Shown here: piece by piece, positions 12,572 through 22,522 of the stretch
How the letters are laid out: every line of letters starts with the position of its first letter
Position numbering within the stretch: the stretch's first letter is position 1
Program-made: the position numbers and the translations under genes
Notes under the pieces: model-generated
Database searches by the model: none
Told to the model about the DNA's origin: nothing
Seen by the model: the letters and a program-made list of their open reading frames with translations, nothing else
Source: Hymenoscyphus infarciens
Taxonomy: Eukaryota; Ascomycota; Leotiomycetes; Helotiales; Helotiaceae
Reading direction: 5' to 3'
Length of the DNA stretch: 64,000 nt
NCBI GenBank assembly: GCA_001414345.1
Contig: LLCB01000150.1
Span: 62,001 to 126,000 of the forward strand

Positions 12572-12821
12572 TATAATAGTATAAACTATATACTACTAGT
12601 AAAGAGATATATAGAAGTATATTTAATAGAATAACTTATATAATTACTTAGACTTAATACTAAGAAAAAGAATAACTTAGTCTCTTATAAAATAGAGAGT
12701 AATAGAGTATATATATATAGAAGTTTAAAGTCTATAACTAAAATTAAAATAAAATAATAAATAGATAATATAAAAGTCTAAAGTCTAACTAGTACGTACG
12801 TAGGCTTAGCTAGCTATTATA
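12572..12821 (-). repeat. RIP-degraded LTR of the element 1 family, reversed
   Basis: The reverse complement begins TATAATAGCTAGC and ends ACTATTATA. It carries the same order of words as the element 1 LTR (TTTTAGTTATAGACTTT, TATATATATACTCTAT, AAGAGACTAA, TAGTAGTATATAG). Its length of 250 bp matches the 247 and 245 bp of the intact pair. Flanking pentamers TTTAA and ATTAA differ at one position, so a solo LTR is possible. Confidence 0.65.
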
Positions 12822-13952
12822 ATTAATCTTCTACTTTTTAAATATTTAGTTATTTATATAATTTTTCTTTATAGAAGCTAGTTTAATATAATACCTAAGA
12901 AATAGATTATTATTAAGAATAATAATAATAAGTATTAAAAAGCTTTATTAATATATATCTTATATTTAATAATATAAGAGCTTAATTATAATTAATCTAC
13001 TTAATATCTAATAGCTTACTTATACTTATTATTTATAACTAGACTTAGTTAGCGAGATAATATTTATTAGATTATTATATTATATATTTCATAATAAATA
13101 TCGTAAATTCTTATCTAATATAATAAATATTAGGTTTTTAGTACTAGTATCTTATAATACTTAATAGATATTATATAACTTATATTATTATTTTAAAAAG
13201 TTATTATAGTATAAAGCTTAATTTAGTATAAAAGACTTATAATAAGAGATAAACTTACTTAGAGTTATAAATAATTAGAACTTATTATTGAAATTCTATA
13301 ACTTTATCTTAATTTTTAGAAAATAATAAGACTAAGTATTCTATTAGCTCTCTTAGTTAGAAGAATAATTCTTCTTTAGATTAACTACTTTCTACTAATA
13401 AGCGATATATTATTAGATTATTTAGAAATCTAGTATTAATTAGATTACTTAATATAATATAATAAACATCGTAGACTTCTTAAATATATTACTAGTAATA
13501 TTAATACTTAAGTCTATTTATAGCTTAACTAATATCTACTAGCTTACTTACTATCTATTAGCTTACTCGATAGTTAGTAGCTTATCTACTATTTAATAAT
13601 TTACTTATAATATTATTTTTAGCTTTAAATATAATATTTAGCTTACTTACTATTTACTATCTTACTTAATAACTTATAGCTTAGCTCGATATTTAATATC
13701 TTATTTATAATACTTTTTCTAGTCTCTAAATCTAGTATATAGCTTATTCGATACTAGATAGCTTACTTATAGCTCTCTAGCTTACTCTAACTATTATTTA
13801 ATATTTAAATATATTCTCTACTAAGATAGAGAAAACGTCGGTTTTTATATCTTTTATACTATAAAATAGACTCTATACTTTATATAACCTAGGAAAATTT
13901 AAATAATTTTTTTTAGACTAAGTCTAATTAGATCTTTTTTATTTTATTTTTA

Positions 13953-14908
13953 GTTTTAAATAGTCTTTTTAGCTATCTAAAGCCAGTGTTATATAAGCGT
14001 ACTTATTTATAGAGTTTTATCTTAAAGTAGCTTATATTACTAAGCCTACTATATATATATACTTCTATATACCTAGCTTTATATTCTAGTAATAGCTTAA
14101 AATCTTCTTTTATTCTCTCTATTTTAATTTAAATTTAATATTCTAGTTATTCTTATAGACGACTGATTTAGTTCTTTATAATAGCTCTTATAAGAGCTTA
14201 GTTAGCTCTTCTCTATATAAAATTAATAATAATCGTCTTCTAATATACTATCTTATATAGAACCTTTCTCTAATATATCTCTAATCTAAGTCTCCTAGTT
14301 CTATCTTCTATTCTCTCTACTCTATAGTTCTATATCTTCTAAGAGGTATTTCTACTACTTTATCTAAGAGCTACTAAACACGCTTTAAATATCTATAATA
14401 ACTAAATAGTAGAGATTCTATCTTCTAGTTATAAAGACCTCTTTAGTTCTATACTTCTATTTATATTACCTAGACTCTTTCTAATTACTTTATTACTATT
14501 ACTAAGAGTCTTTTATCTCTTTTAGTAATTCTCTTAACTTAAATATAGTATATACTAACTATATAGAATAACTACTATAGATATTACCTCTAATCTTAGA
14601 TTAGTAAATAGCTCTTACCTTCTTAGAGTTATATATAATTCTATAGTATATCTAGAGTAGAAGTTCTCTAATATTAGTAAATATATAGAATCGACTTTAG
14701 AAGCTTTCTTAATTAGTTCGTTTTAGTAGTCTATAGATACTACTATTAAGTAAATAAGGTATATTAGTCTTTATTATTAATACTAGTATATTACTATAGT
14801 AACGTAGCTTCTTTATAGAAGGTTAAGAGGCCTAAAACTCTAATAGTTATAAAAAGAGATATTACTATATTACTTTTTTAACTTAAACTTAGCTCTATAG
14901 ACAGTTCT
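13953..14908. repeat. left arm of a large inverted repeat
   Basis: Read as reverse complement, this arm matches 18,271-19,165 closely over its length, for example AAATAGTCTTTTTAGCT at the outer end and CTTAGCTCTATAGACAG at the inner end. Element 2 then interrupts it, and the innermost 65 bp of the arm continue at 18,133-18,197. The arm is A/T-rich and non-coding. It probably represents a transposon duplicated head to head. Confidence 0.8.
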
Positions 14909-15250
14909 TGTGACGGCATGCCGTCCTGTATAGCCGAGATTACATGGCATATGCCGTGTTTCGGTAGTTGTTTTGCATTGTCTAATTTAGGAAGGTTACG
15001 TACGTCCGGGCTTTCGGACGTACTTCGTAGGGTTCGGGCTTTTGTATTAGCCGACGTATGTCGTTGTTCGGTTTCGTACCCCTTTTGTATCGTCCGAAAC
15101 CTCTTGTATATAGCAGCCTACTCTCCTAGAGTCAGAAAAGGCCAGTTTAGCCTTTTCTTCCGTATCAGAGCCTAGTATTTACATACGTCATTCTGCCATA
15201 CGCACTCCCATATGCCTCTACTGTAGTTGTGTGTATTTCGTGCCGTTACA
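14909..15250 (+). repeat. left LTR of element 2
   Basis: This 342-bp LTR is identical by eye to the right LTR from its start to about 15178. It then differs patchily through the last 70 bp before both copies converge on the same end. It contains a TATA box (15107-15112) about 37 bp before the predicted transcript start at 15144. An 85-codon frame occurs in both LTRs and is considered accidental. Confidence 0.9.
15107..15156 (+). promoter_or_regulatory. LTR promoter: TATA box and self-primer segment
   Basis: TATATA at 15107-15112 lies about 32-38 bp before AGTTTAGCCTTTT (15144-15156). Because that 13-mer is the exact complement of the primer-binding site, it is predicted to be the very 5' end of the transcript, as in Tf1-type self-priming. 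The TATA spacing supports the same start site independently. Confidence 0.6.
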
Positions 15251-15252
15251 TA

Positions 15253-15265
15253 AAAAGGCTAAACT
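15253..15265 (+). other. self-complementary primer-binding site of element 2
   Basis: AAAAGGCTAAACT lies 2 bp inside the left LTR end and pairs over 13 bases with the LTR segment 15144-15156. I recognise no tRNA 3'-end complement (no TGG start). Confidence 0.7.
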
Positions 15266-15780
15266 CTTCTTCGCCGGTGACGGCATTTATAATATCTCTT
15301 CGAGCTTTTTGTCGCTTTTGTTTCGCTTCAGGCCCGAATCGGTCCATTACGACATCATCCTCAAATAGCCGGGATTCCAGAGATCTCCCGGACGGCCAGT
15401 GATATCAGGGTTTGGTATCGGTTTTAGACAGCTGGTAAAAATCGTGTCTTGCACGTCACGGGATTTAAATACGCTGAGTGTTTAGAATCCTAATAACCCT
15501 CTCCGTACAGGGACTGCTGTACACAGGTTCGGTGAATAAGTCGACTATCACCAAAAGTCATCGCGAAGGCTTCCGAATCTGCTCTTACCCCCCCCCCCCC
15601 CAATTCGACATCATGTCGACAGTTCCGCCGAATGGCGTTGAACGACCTTCCAGGGCCACCCCCCTCGAAAGACCCTCTGAACCCTCTCCGACCCGCAACC
15701 GCACGCCGAAACAACAAGGCCTTAGCCCCCAAAGACAACCTTCCCAAATTCGGACGATATGCGGATAATAGGCGGACGAG

Positions 15781-16143
15781 ATGGAGGCACAAAGACAAAG
15801 GACAAACGATCGGTTAGAGAGATGGAGGACAAAATTACAAGCGAACTTCGAAGTCAAAAATCTCACCTCCGAACCCTCCCCGATCCGACCCTCATTCGAA
15901 CCTTCGTTCGAACCCTCCTTTGCTTTTTTTAAAAAAAAAAAAAGCCCTAATTCAGACCTCTTTCGCATAAGGGACGCAGCTGCCCCTGATGCCTTCCTAC
16001 CACTTCCCAACTCTCGAATCTCGAATCGGATACGAATCGGTCGAAATACGCTTTCCATCAGGACAAAACTCAGAAGCGAGCTCTTAGCTGAGTTATCGCT
16101 ATCTTTGTCAATCCCGACCGAACATCATCCGACTCTACTCTGA
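15781..16143 (+). pseudogene. gag-like fragment of element 2
   Basis: A 120-codon frame opens MEAQRQRTNDRLERW and includes AAPDAFLPLPNSRI, shared with element 1. It also holds a threefold PSFE repeat and a run of lysines encoded by an A-tract. It stops long before a complete capsid domain would be reached, and downstream frames are short. Fungal Gag proteins often begin with a charged coiled-coil like this, so a truncated Gag start is the best guess. Confidence 0.4.
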
Positions 16144-16559
16144 ACTTCCCTCTACCAGCGAACATTCAAAAGACTACGGTTACGGACCGGGTCCCAGCCG
16201 GTACAAAGGTTGAAAGAGATGGAAGTGGAATTAAGAAGAAGATTACGCTAAAGAAACGTTCGCTTTTCGAGTACGGCCATACTCGGAGGGAATTGGAACG
16301 GTTCTTCTATATGTGGGACACACACCTCAGCTCCGAAACGCGTCTGCTACACTTAAGAGACGCTGGAATTACAACTTTGCTGAGAAACACTTCGCTCCGA
16401 ACTCCCTACGATCTAACAGCGACTCTTCTTTGAAATCGGAAGATGACGATTAAGTCCTTAAGTACCTCGAAGGGAATAAGGCGGCCTACGGGCCTGAGCA
16501 ACACAGTTCCTACGACAGTACTGATAAATGTCGTACCCGAAACTGTACCCCTTTTGTTG

Positions 16560-16935
16560 TCTCGAACCTCGGACAGCATTTTCAAATTCGGCAACAACTC
16601 TTTTGTTTTAACTAGCCGAAACTCCCCCTTTTATTGTCCCCGTTTACTCGGACAATTCGACAACTCGGCTACAACTTCGCTTTTGACCAGCCGGAACCAC
16701 TCCTTTTGTTGTCCTGAACTTCGGACAGCAAGACAACTTCGGCATCAACTTCATTTGACCCGCCGAAACTAATCCTTCTTGTTGTCCTGGACTTCGGACA
16801 ACAGTTTCAACTTTGACAACTTCGGCATCAACTTCGCCTTTGACCAGCCGAAACTACTCCTTTTGTTGTCCCGAACTTCGGACAGCAATTTCAAATTCGG
16901 CATCAAGTCTTTTGACCAGCCGAAACCCCACCGAC
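16560..16935 (+). repeat. about five tandem units inside element 2
   Basis: Units of roughly 70-90 bp each contain a GACCAGCCGAAAC-like core, CTCCTTTTGTTGTCC, GAACTTCGGACAGCA and TTCGGCATCAACTTC. The first and last are the most divergent. A single unit-like copy is also present in element 1 near 9,760-9,840. Confidence 0.7.
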
Positions 16936-16979
16936 TCTGATCAGAGTCTTACAGTCTTTACATTCTTTCTTACTTTTAT

Positions 16980-17420
16980 TACTTTCTTTTCACTTCTGGC
17001 CAGGCCAGAAGTTCTTTTTTCATTCCAATTCGAATCGGATGCGAATCGGTTGCAATGCGCTCTCCACCAGGACGAAACTCAGAAGTGAGCTCTTAGCTGA
17101 GTTATCACTGTCAATCCCGACCGAGCACCATCCGACTTTACTTTGAACTACCGCGACCTGAGTTTGGACGAATCGGATACGAATCGGTACGCTCTCGAAA
17201 GGATAGTGACCTCTTAGCTGAGTTATCACTGTCATCTACGACATTATCGATTTTTCGGTTCCGACTTCACTCTGAGTCCCCGCCGACCTCAGTTCGGACG
17301 GACCTACACTCTTTTTTTCATTCGAATTCGATTCAGATACGAATCGGTACGCTCTCGAAGTGAGCTCTTAACTGAGTTATCACTGCCTCTCAACTGAACG
17401 ACTTCCGACTCTACTCTGAA
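16980..17420 (+). repeat. second internal repeat family of element 2
   Basis: Three units in this stretch share GAATCGGATGCGAATCGG, then CGCTCTC, then GTGAGCTCTTAGCTGAGTTA and TCACTGTC, then CCGACT-TACTCTGA. Another copy is at about 16,015-16,145, and element 1 has one at 9,890-10,010. Unit length is about 110-150 bp. Confidence 0.65.
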
Positions 17421-17439
17421 TTCACCTCCGACCTTTGAA

Positions 17440-17483
17440 CGTTTTGAACTTTTGAACTTTGAACTTTGAACTTTGAATTTTTT
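17440..17483 (+). repeat. heptanucleotide repeat (TTTGAAC)n
   Basis: Six or so units of TTTGAAC or the variant TTTTGAAC lie in tandem within element 2. The motif is not the fungal telomere repeat TTAGGG. Confidence 0.8.
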
Positions 17484-17788
17484 CCGACCTGCTAGACGGA
17501 TCGGACCACACTCTTTTAGCGGACGCGAATGCTTGCTTTTGATATTGAAGGATTGGAAACGAAGTCTCTTTGCAAGCATCTACGGTCACGATTCGAAACC
17601 CATCTCGACATCTCGTCTCGCTTACGACAAATTACGATAAACAAAGCATCTTCGAACCCGGGTCAGCTACGATTCAGACCCTAACCGACTTACGACAACA
17701 CAACAATGCAACACTTACGCCATCCCGATTCAGCCCTGAACGATAAGATAGACAGACTCGAGGACGAGTCTTTTTCAAGGGAGGGGGA

Positions 17789-18132
17789 TGTGACGGCATG
17801 CCGTCCTGTATAGCCGAGATTACATGGCATATGCCGTGTTTCGGTAGTTGTTTTGCATTGTCTAATTTAGGAAGGTTACGTACGTCCGGGCTTTCGGACG
17901 TACTTCGTAGGGTTCGGGCTTTTGTATTAGCCGACGTATGTCGTTGTTCGGTTTCGTACCCCTTTTGTATCGTCCGAAACCTCTTGTATATAGCAGCCTA
18001 CTCTCCTAGAGTCAGAAAAGGCCAGTTTAGCCTTTTCTTCCGTATCAGAGCCTAGTATCTACTCACGTTATTCAGTCTCGAACGCACTCCCATATGCCTC
18101 TTCTCCTGTAGTGTGTATTTCGTGCCGTTACA
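17789..18132 (+). repeat. right LTR of element 2
   Basis: This 344-bp copy immediately follows the purine tract. It is the same as the left LTR for about 268 bp; its U5 end differs in a patchy way that is not confined to C/T and G/A changes. Confidence 0.9.
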
Positions 18133-18270
18133 GTTCTAGAGACGAAGTAGGACTACTAGAGATTCGTAGAATACACCGCGTATAGGTGTTAAGTCTTAGA
18201 AGGCGAAGACTTAACACTTATACGCGGTGTATTCTACGAACCTCTAGTAGTTCTATTCGTCTCTAGGACT
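18133..18270. repeat. hairpin at the centre of the large inverted repeat
   Basis: The 65-bp arms 18133-18197 and 18206-18270 are reverse complements with few mismatches and enclose an 8-bp spacer (AGAAGGCG). The stem includes CGTAGAATACACCGCGTATA and GGTGTTAAGTCTT. It is G/C-richer than the outer arms. Confidence 0.85.
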
Positions 18271-19236
18271 GTCTATAGAGCTAAGTTTAAGTTAAGATAT
18301 AACGTAGTAATACCTCTTTTTATAACTATTAGAGTTTTAGATCTCTTAACCTTCTATAAAGAAGCTACGTTATATATAGTAATATACTAGATATTAGTAA
18401 AAAGGACTTATATAGCTTATTTACTTAATAGTAGTATCTATAGACTACTAAAACAAACTAATTAAGAAAGCTTCTAAAGTTAATTCTATATATTTACTAA
18501 TATTAGAGGACTTTTACTCTAGATATACTATAGAATTATATATAACTTTAAGAAGATAAGAGCTATATACTAACCTAAGATTAGAGGTAATACTTATAGT
18601 AGTTATTCTATATAGTTAGTATATACTATATTCGAGTTAAGAGAATTACTAGAAGAGGTAAAGAACTCTTAGTAATAGTAATAGAGTAATTAGAAGAGGC
18701 CTAGGTAGTATAAATAGGAGTCTAGAACTAGAGAGGTCTTTATAACTAGAAGATAGTACCTCTACTATTTAGTTATTATAGATATTTAAAGTATATTTAA
18801 TAGTATATTAGATAAAGTAGTATAAATACCTTTAAAGAGATATAGAACCGTAGAGTAGAGGAATAGTATACTAGAAGACGATTATTATCAGTTCTATATA
18901 GAGGAGAGCTAACTAAGCTCTTATAAGAGCTATTATAAAGAACTAAACCAGTTGTTTATAAGAATAACTAAAAACATCAAATTCGAATCGAAATAGAGAG
19001 AATAGAAAGAGATACTAAGCTATTACTAGGATATAAAGCCGAGAGCGTAGAGGTATATATATATAGCAGGCCTAGTAAGAGACACTCTAAGAAGTATAAA
19101 ACCCTATAAATAAGTGCGTCTATATAGCGCCGGTTTAGGCAGCTAAAAAGACTATTTGAATATAAAAAAAAAAAAAAAAAAANAAAAGACTATTTGAAAA
19201 TAAAAAAAAAAAAAAAAAAAAGGTGTTAAGTCTTCG
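18204..19236. mobile_element. right arm of the inverted repeat, possible TIR element
   Basis: The stretch begins CGAAGACTTAACAC (18204-18217) and ends with its exact complement GTGTTAAGTCTTCG (19223-19236), so the arm may itself be a terminal-inverted-repeat element of 1,033 bp. The interior to about 19,165 is the mirror of 13,953-14,908. Near the outer end lies a duplicated piece (AAAAGACTATTTGAA plus an A-run of 18-20) containing the window's only N at 19183, a likely assembly weak point. No protein is readable. Confidence 0.55.
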
Positions 19237-19738
19237 TATCCCTTCTGATTAGACCTATTACTTATTATACTAAATCTTGCTTGTTTTAATTGTATTGTTG
19301 CTATATAATGTTTCAAAGTTGTATAGAAAAGGTCAGACTTAGGAGGGGCAGAATCCGACGTTTTTTCAAAGAGAGGCATCCTATAACACACTTACTCGAG
19401 ATCAAAATCTCACCACCTAGGCCGACTCTCAAGTGTACAGTACCCCGCAACTCGTAGGATCATTCAACCTCAACTCGGGCCACACCATAAACGGCTGGAC
19501 TAAAGTCGCTCTTTACCTCGTTCTGATGGGAAAGCACGAACATCTACAATACTTAATAATTATCTATGAACTCTGATAAAATCACATCGTATCAAAAAGA
19601 CCAATTTCGACAAAACCTAAGCTATTCTAAAATTTCAATTGTTGAAGCCCCGCGATAAAGTACATTGCTATAGAGCTGTGCCAATGATACAATTATGAAG
19701 TGTCTCCACGCAGCCCTATTCAAATAGACATCCCGTGT
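19237..19738. other. intergenic, 3' side of the CPY gene
   Basis: Composition returns to normal here, marking the right limit of the repeat block. No gene is seen. The stretch nearest 19,739 should be the 3' UTR of the minus-strand carboxypeptidase Y gene. Confidence 0.5.
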
Positions 19739-21532
19739 TTAAAACCACTCTCCACCAACCCATCTGTTAAGGAAATCTAATGATGCTACTGGCTGATCCA
19801 TTGGGACCATGTGGCCAGCACCGAAGATTTGCATGAAAGTGAAGTTTCCACTGTTCTTGATCTTTCCGTACTTGTGGCCATCATCGAGCTCAAGGTCCTT
19901 AATGGATGCCTTGTTAAAGCTCTTTTGGCCTGGCCACTCAAGAGCCTCTGTCCAGGCTTGGTTACCGAGCCACTACGGTTTGTTAGCATACTGTCCTCGA
20001 CCAAATTAGAGTACGGAAGTAACTTACGTTGCAGATGAAATCAGCATCACCAGCGTAGATTAGAACTGGGAGCTCCTTGAGGATACCTGGAACAAGACGG
20101 TGGAAAGGTTGCATCCAGTCACCTTGGAAGAGGAAGTTTCTGTTGATATCGAAGTTACAGCTGTCATATGTGCTGACTTCAACACCGAGCTCAGCTTGAA
20201 CGTCCTTCTTGTTGAGGAACTCGCTGATCCAGCCAAGAGCAGAGTAGCAGAGATTGCTAGAATCTTCACACTTTCCTCTGATATCATAGACGTTCTAAGA
20301 AGATTAGTAAATCGATCATAATGGGCACAAAGATCTTCTTACCTGGCCGGTCTTTTGGTAAGGTCCGATCATAGCATTGTTGCAGTAAATGCTTGCTGGA
20401 ACACAAGACCAAACACTCTCGCTATCGTAGCAGTTTTGGATGAGACTTTGGCAGCGAGGAAGTGCGTTCTCCATTGCCTGGCATTCTCCCTCATCGAGAA
20501 CAGCCTTGTATCCACCCTTTCCACATGCCATTGGCTTGTAGTATTCGTATTGGGTCAAACCATCAGTGAGACCATTTCCGATCAAAACAGACTTGATGTT
20601 GATGTTACGCTTTTTGTGTGAGAGAATCTCAGATGTGAAGACTGGGATATAGTGACCGGCATATGATTCTCCTGCAATGTGGAAGTCCTGCTTCGCGTAT
20701 TCGGGGAATTGCTTGAAGAAGAGTGTAAGGAGAGCATACACATCCTTTCCGGCAGCGATTGTGTTGCTGACAGAATCACCACTGTAGGAGTAACCGACAT
20801 TGACTGGTTGATCGAGGAAGATAACCGAAGCATTGGCGTTCCAAGAATATGGGTTGTTCTTGAGCTTCAAGTTCTTGTCGATTGAAGCAGGGCCGAGCTC
20901 GAGGAAGAGGCCGGTCAAGGAGGAGCATCCTGGGCCACCGTTGAGCCAGAGGATTACGGGGTCATTCTTTGGGTCATTTCGGGATTCAAAGAACCCTATG
21001 AGCATGTTAGGGGTATTTCCCGGACCATTCCATTCAGCATAGACTTACAATAGAAAAGATGCTTGTCTTTCTCGTCGTCATCAAGGTAACCACTGTACTG
21101 CTTGACGGTATCAACACCAAGCTTAGAAGGGTCAACCTTCTTGGCTCTGAGGTTGTAGTTCTCGAGTTTCCCGTCAATCTCTCTCTCCTTCTCGCCGTTT
21201 GAGTTCTCAACCCAGACGCTCTGAACATCAGCGCCCTTGACGATATAGTCCCAGGTGCTATCCGGTCTCTTTACATGTGGCTTTGGGGCAGAAAGGAAGT
21301 TGGCCTTCTCCATGGCTTCCGGGAAGAGCATAGTGACCTCGTCCCAGACCTGCTTAACCTCGCCGGACATCTCCTTCATCGACTCGGAAAGAGAGCCGAG
21401 AGACTTTGACCAGGCATCGGCAACTGGTTTTGTGATTTGTTGGAGGGGGTTCTGCTGAGCATTGCCACCCAAGATGTGTTGTTGAGATGCTGTGGCAGCG
21501 CCTAGGAGGACGGTGGATGCGAGGAGCTTCAT
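19739..21532 (-). CDS. cpyA: carboxypeptidase Y, vacuolar serine carboxypeptidase (S10)
   Basis: Exons 21532..21049, 20995..20343, 20294..20028, 19972..19739 encode 545 aa, the usual length of the pre-pro-enzyme. The product degrades peptides in the vacuole and is made as an inactive precursor. The signal peptide is [18 protein letters not shown], followed by a propeptide of about 110 residues. Catalytic residues are Ser272 (AGESYAGHY), Asp464 (GDADFICN, joined to WLGNQ over intron 3) and His522 ([11 protein letters not shown]); [11 protein letters not shown] is also present. The start at 21532 is preferred over an upstream in-frame ATG at 21604 because it begins the signal peptide. All introns are 50-55 nt. 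The gene sits about 500 bp from the repeat block yet shows no sign of RIP damage. Confidence 0.95.
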
Positions 21533-21636
21533 GATGAAGGTTGCCAGATGGCAGAGGGTGCGGTTCGGATGGTTGTTTGTAGAATGGGTATTAAGAAGTC
21601 TCACCAGGAGCTGTATTGATGGGATGCTCTAGTGTT

Positions 21637-21715
21637 GATGGGGATGGGGATGGAGATGGGGATGGGGATGGGGATGGAGATGGAGATGGAGGAGGGGACG
21701 ATGATGATGATGATA
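21637..21715. repeat. GATGGG/GATGGA microsatellite in the CPY promoter
   Basis: Runs of GATGGG and GATGGA, followed by GATGAT units, lie 105-180 bp upstream of the CPY start codon. On the gene's own strand this is a CCCATC-rich pyrimidine tract, the kind often found in fungal core promoters. Confidence 0.8.
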
Positions 21716-22522
21716 ATAAGAGAAGAGAGAGCTGGGAGAGAGCAGCAGTCACAGTGATATGGGCTTGTGATGCTGTACCTTGTTTCATGGTTGGCCGGGG
21801 AGCTTCCACCGAGCTGGGGCACTGGGGCTAGCTCATTACGTCGTCCCAGCAGAGCAGCAGCTGCCTGCCGATAACGATTGCGGGCGGCGGTTGCCGCAGA
21901 AGATGAAAGGTAAAAGCGGCACTTCTTTGAACTCTATCAGAGTAAACTTCGAATCCCCCTAGTAAAAACGAATGAAAGAAGGCTGCTCTCTCAAGGTACC
22001 TATCACAAACACACCTCCAAACTCTCTAGACTCCCTCTTGGATTCGCTCCATGTTAGAAGAATTTATGCGTCGTCACGCGTATGCTGCCGCTCTTCGAGA
22101 TAGGTTGTCGCTTCTTGTCTGACAGGCACGTGCCGCATCGGGCTTCTCGGCGGTTCAGTTCTAGCTAAAACCTTTGAACCTCAGGAAATCGTCTTTACGA
22201 GGGGCTTCAATCAACCCAAGCGTACTCGAGAAACTCCATTAACCAAGGCGGGTCTCAGACCACAATATTTGAGTGAGTGCTCACCTGTAAGTGGAAGGAA
22301 CAATTCCTTCATGACGCTCGAGAAAAAAACGTGTCACGCTGTTTACGGATCAAGTACCATCTTTACCCCTCCATTTTGCTCCCCTCCTCTCCCCCACCAT
22401 CATCAGCTCACTCAAGCGAAAACCCATCACCACCAAATCTCTTCTTAAATTCTACCCTCTTCCAGTCCAAAAGGAACCAAATACAGACAAGCACAAACTC
22501 AGGCCATAGCCTCACCCCCACC

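Larger units (their letters stand above)
10487..13950. other. RIP-type A/T-rich repeat block, middle part
   Basis: Dense A/T decay continues. Recognisable items inside are a tetranucleotide microsatellite (11.40-11.51 kb), two reversed LTR remnants (11.55 and 12.57 kb), a less decayed minisatellite (12.04-12.18 kb), and TAGTATACTAAG-type low-complexity repeats at 11.19-11.37 and 12.19-12.26 kb. No coding sequence is readable. Confidence 0.8.
14909..18132 (+). mobile_element. non-autonomous LTR retrotransposon (element 2), little RIP damage
   Basis: LTRs 14909-15250 and 17789-18132 begin TGTGACGGCATGCC and end GTGCCGTTACA. A perfect 5-bp duplication GTTCT flanks the element (14904-14908 and 18133-18137). 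The primer-binding site AAAAGGCTAAACT (15253-15265) is an exact complement of LTR bases 15144-15156, a self-priming layout. A purine tract AAGGGAGGGGG ends at the right LTR. The 2.5-kb interior has no pol domains, only a gag-like fragment and families of internal repeats. Base composition is normal although the surroundings are RIP-decayed, so the insertion is younger than the decay. Replication would need proteins from an autonomous relative. Confidence 0.88.

Noticed and set aside
14918..15175. 85-codon frame present twice (also 17798-18055)
   Set aside because: It lies wholly inside the two LTRs; the duplication reflects LTR identity, not gene duplication.
17440..17483. TTTGAAC array considered as a telomere-like repeat
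   Set aside because: The unit does not match the fungal telomere repeat TTAGGG and it lies inside a retrotransposon.
22277..22522. In-frame upstream ATG extending Sdo1 by 82 residues
   Set aside because: The extension is low-complexity Pro/Ser/Asn sequence with no SBDS counterpart, and the ATG at 22523 has a good CCACCATG context directly before the conserved N-terminus.
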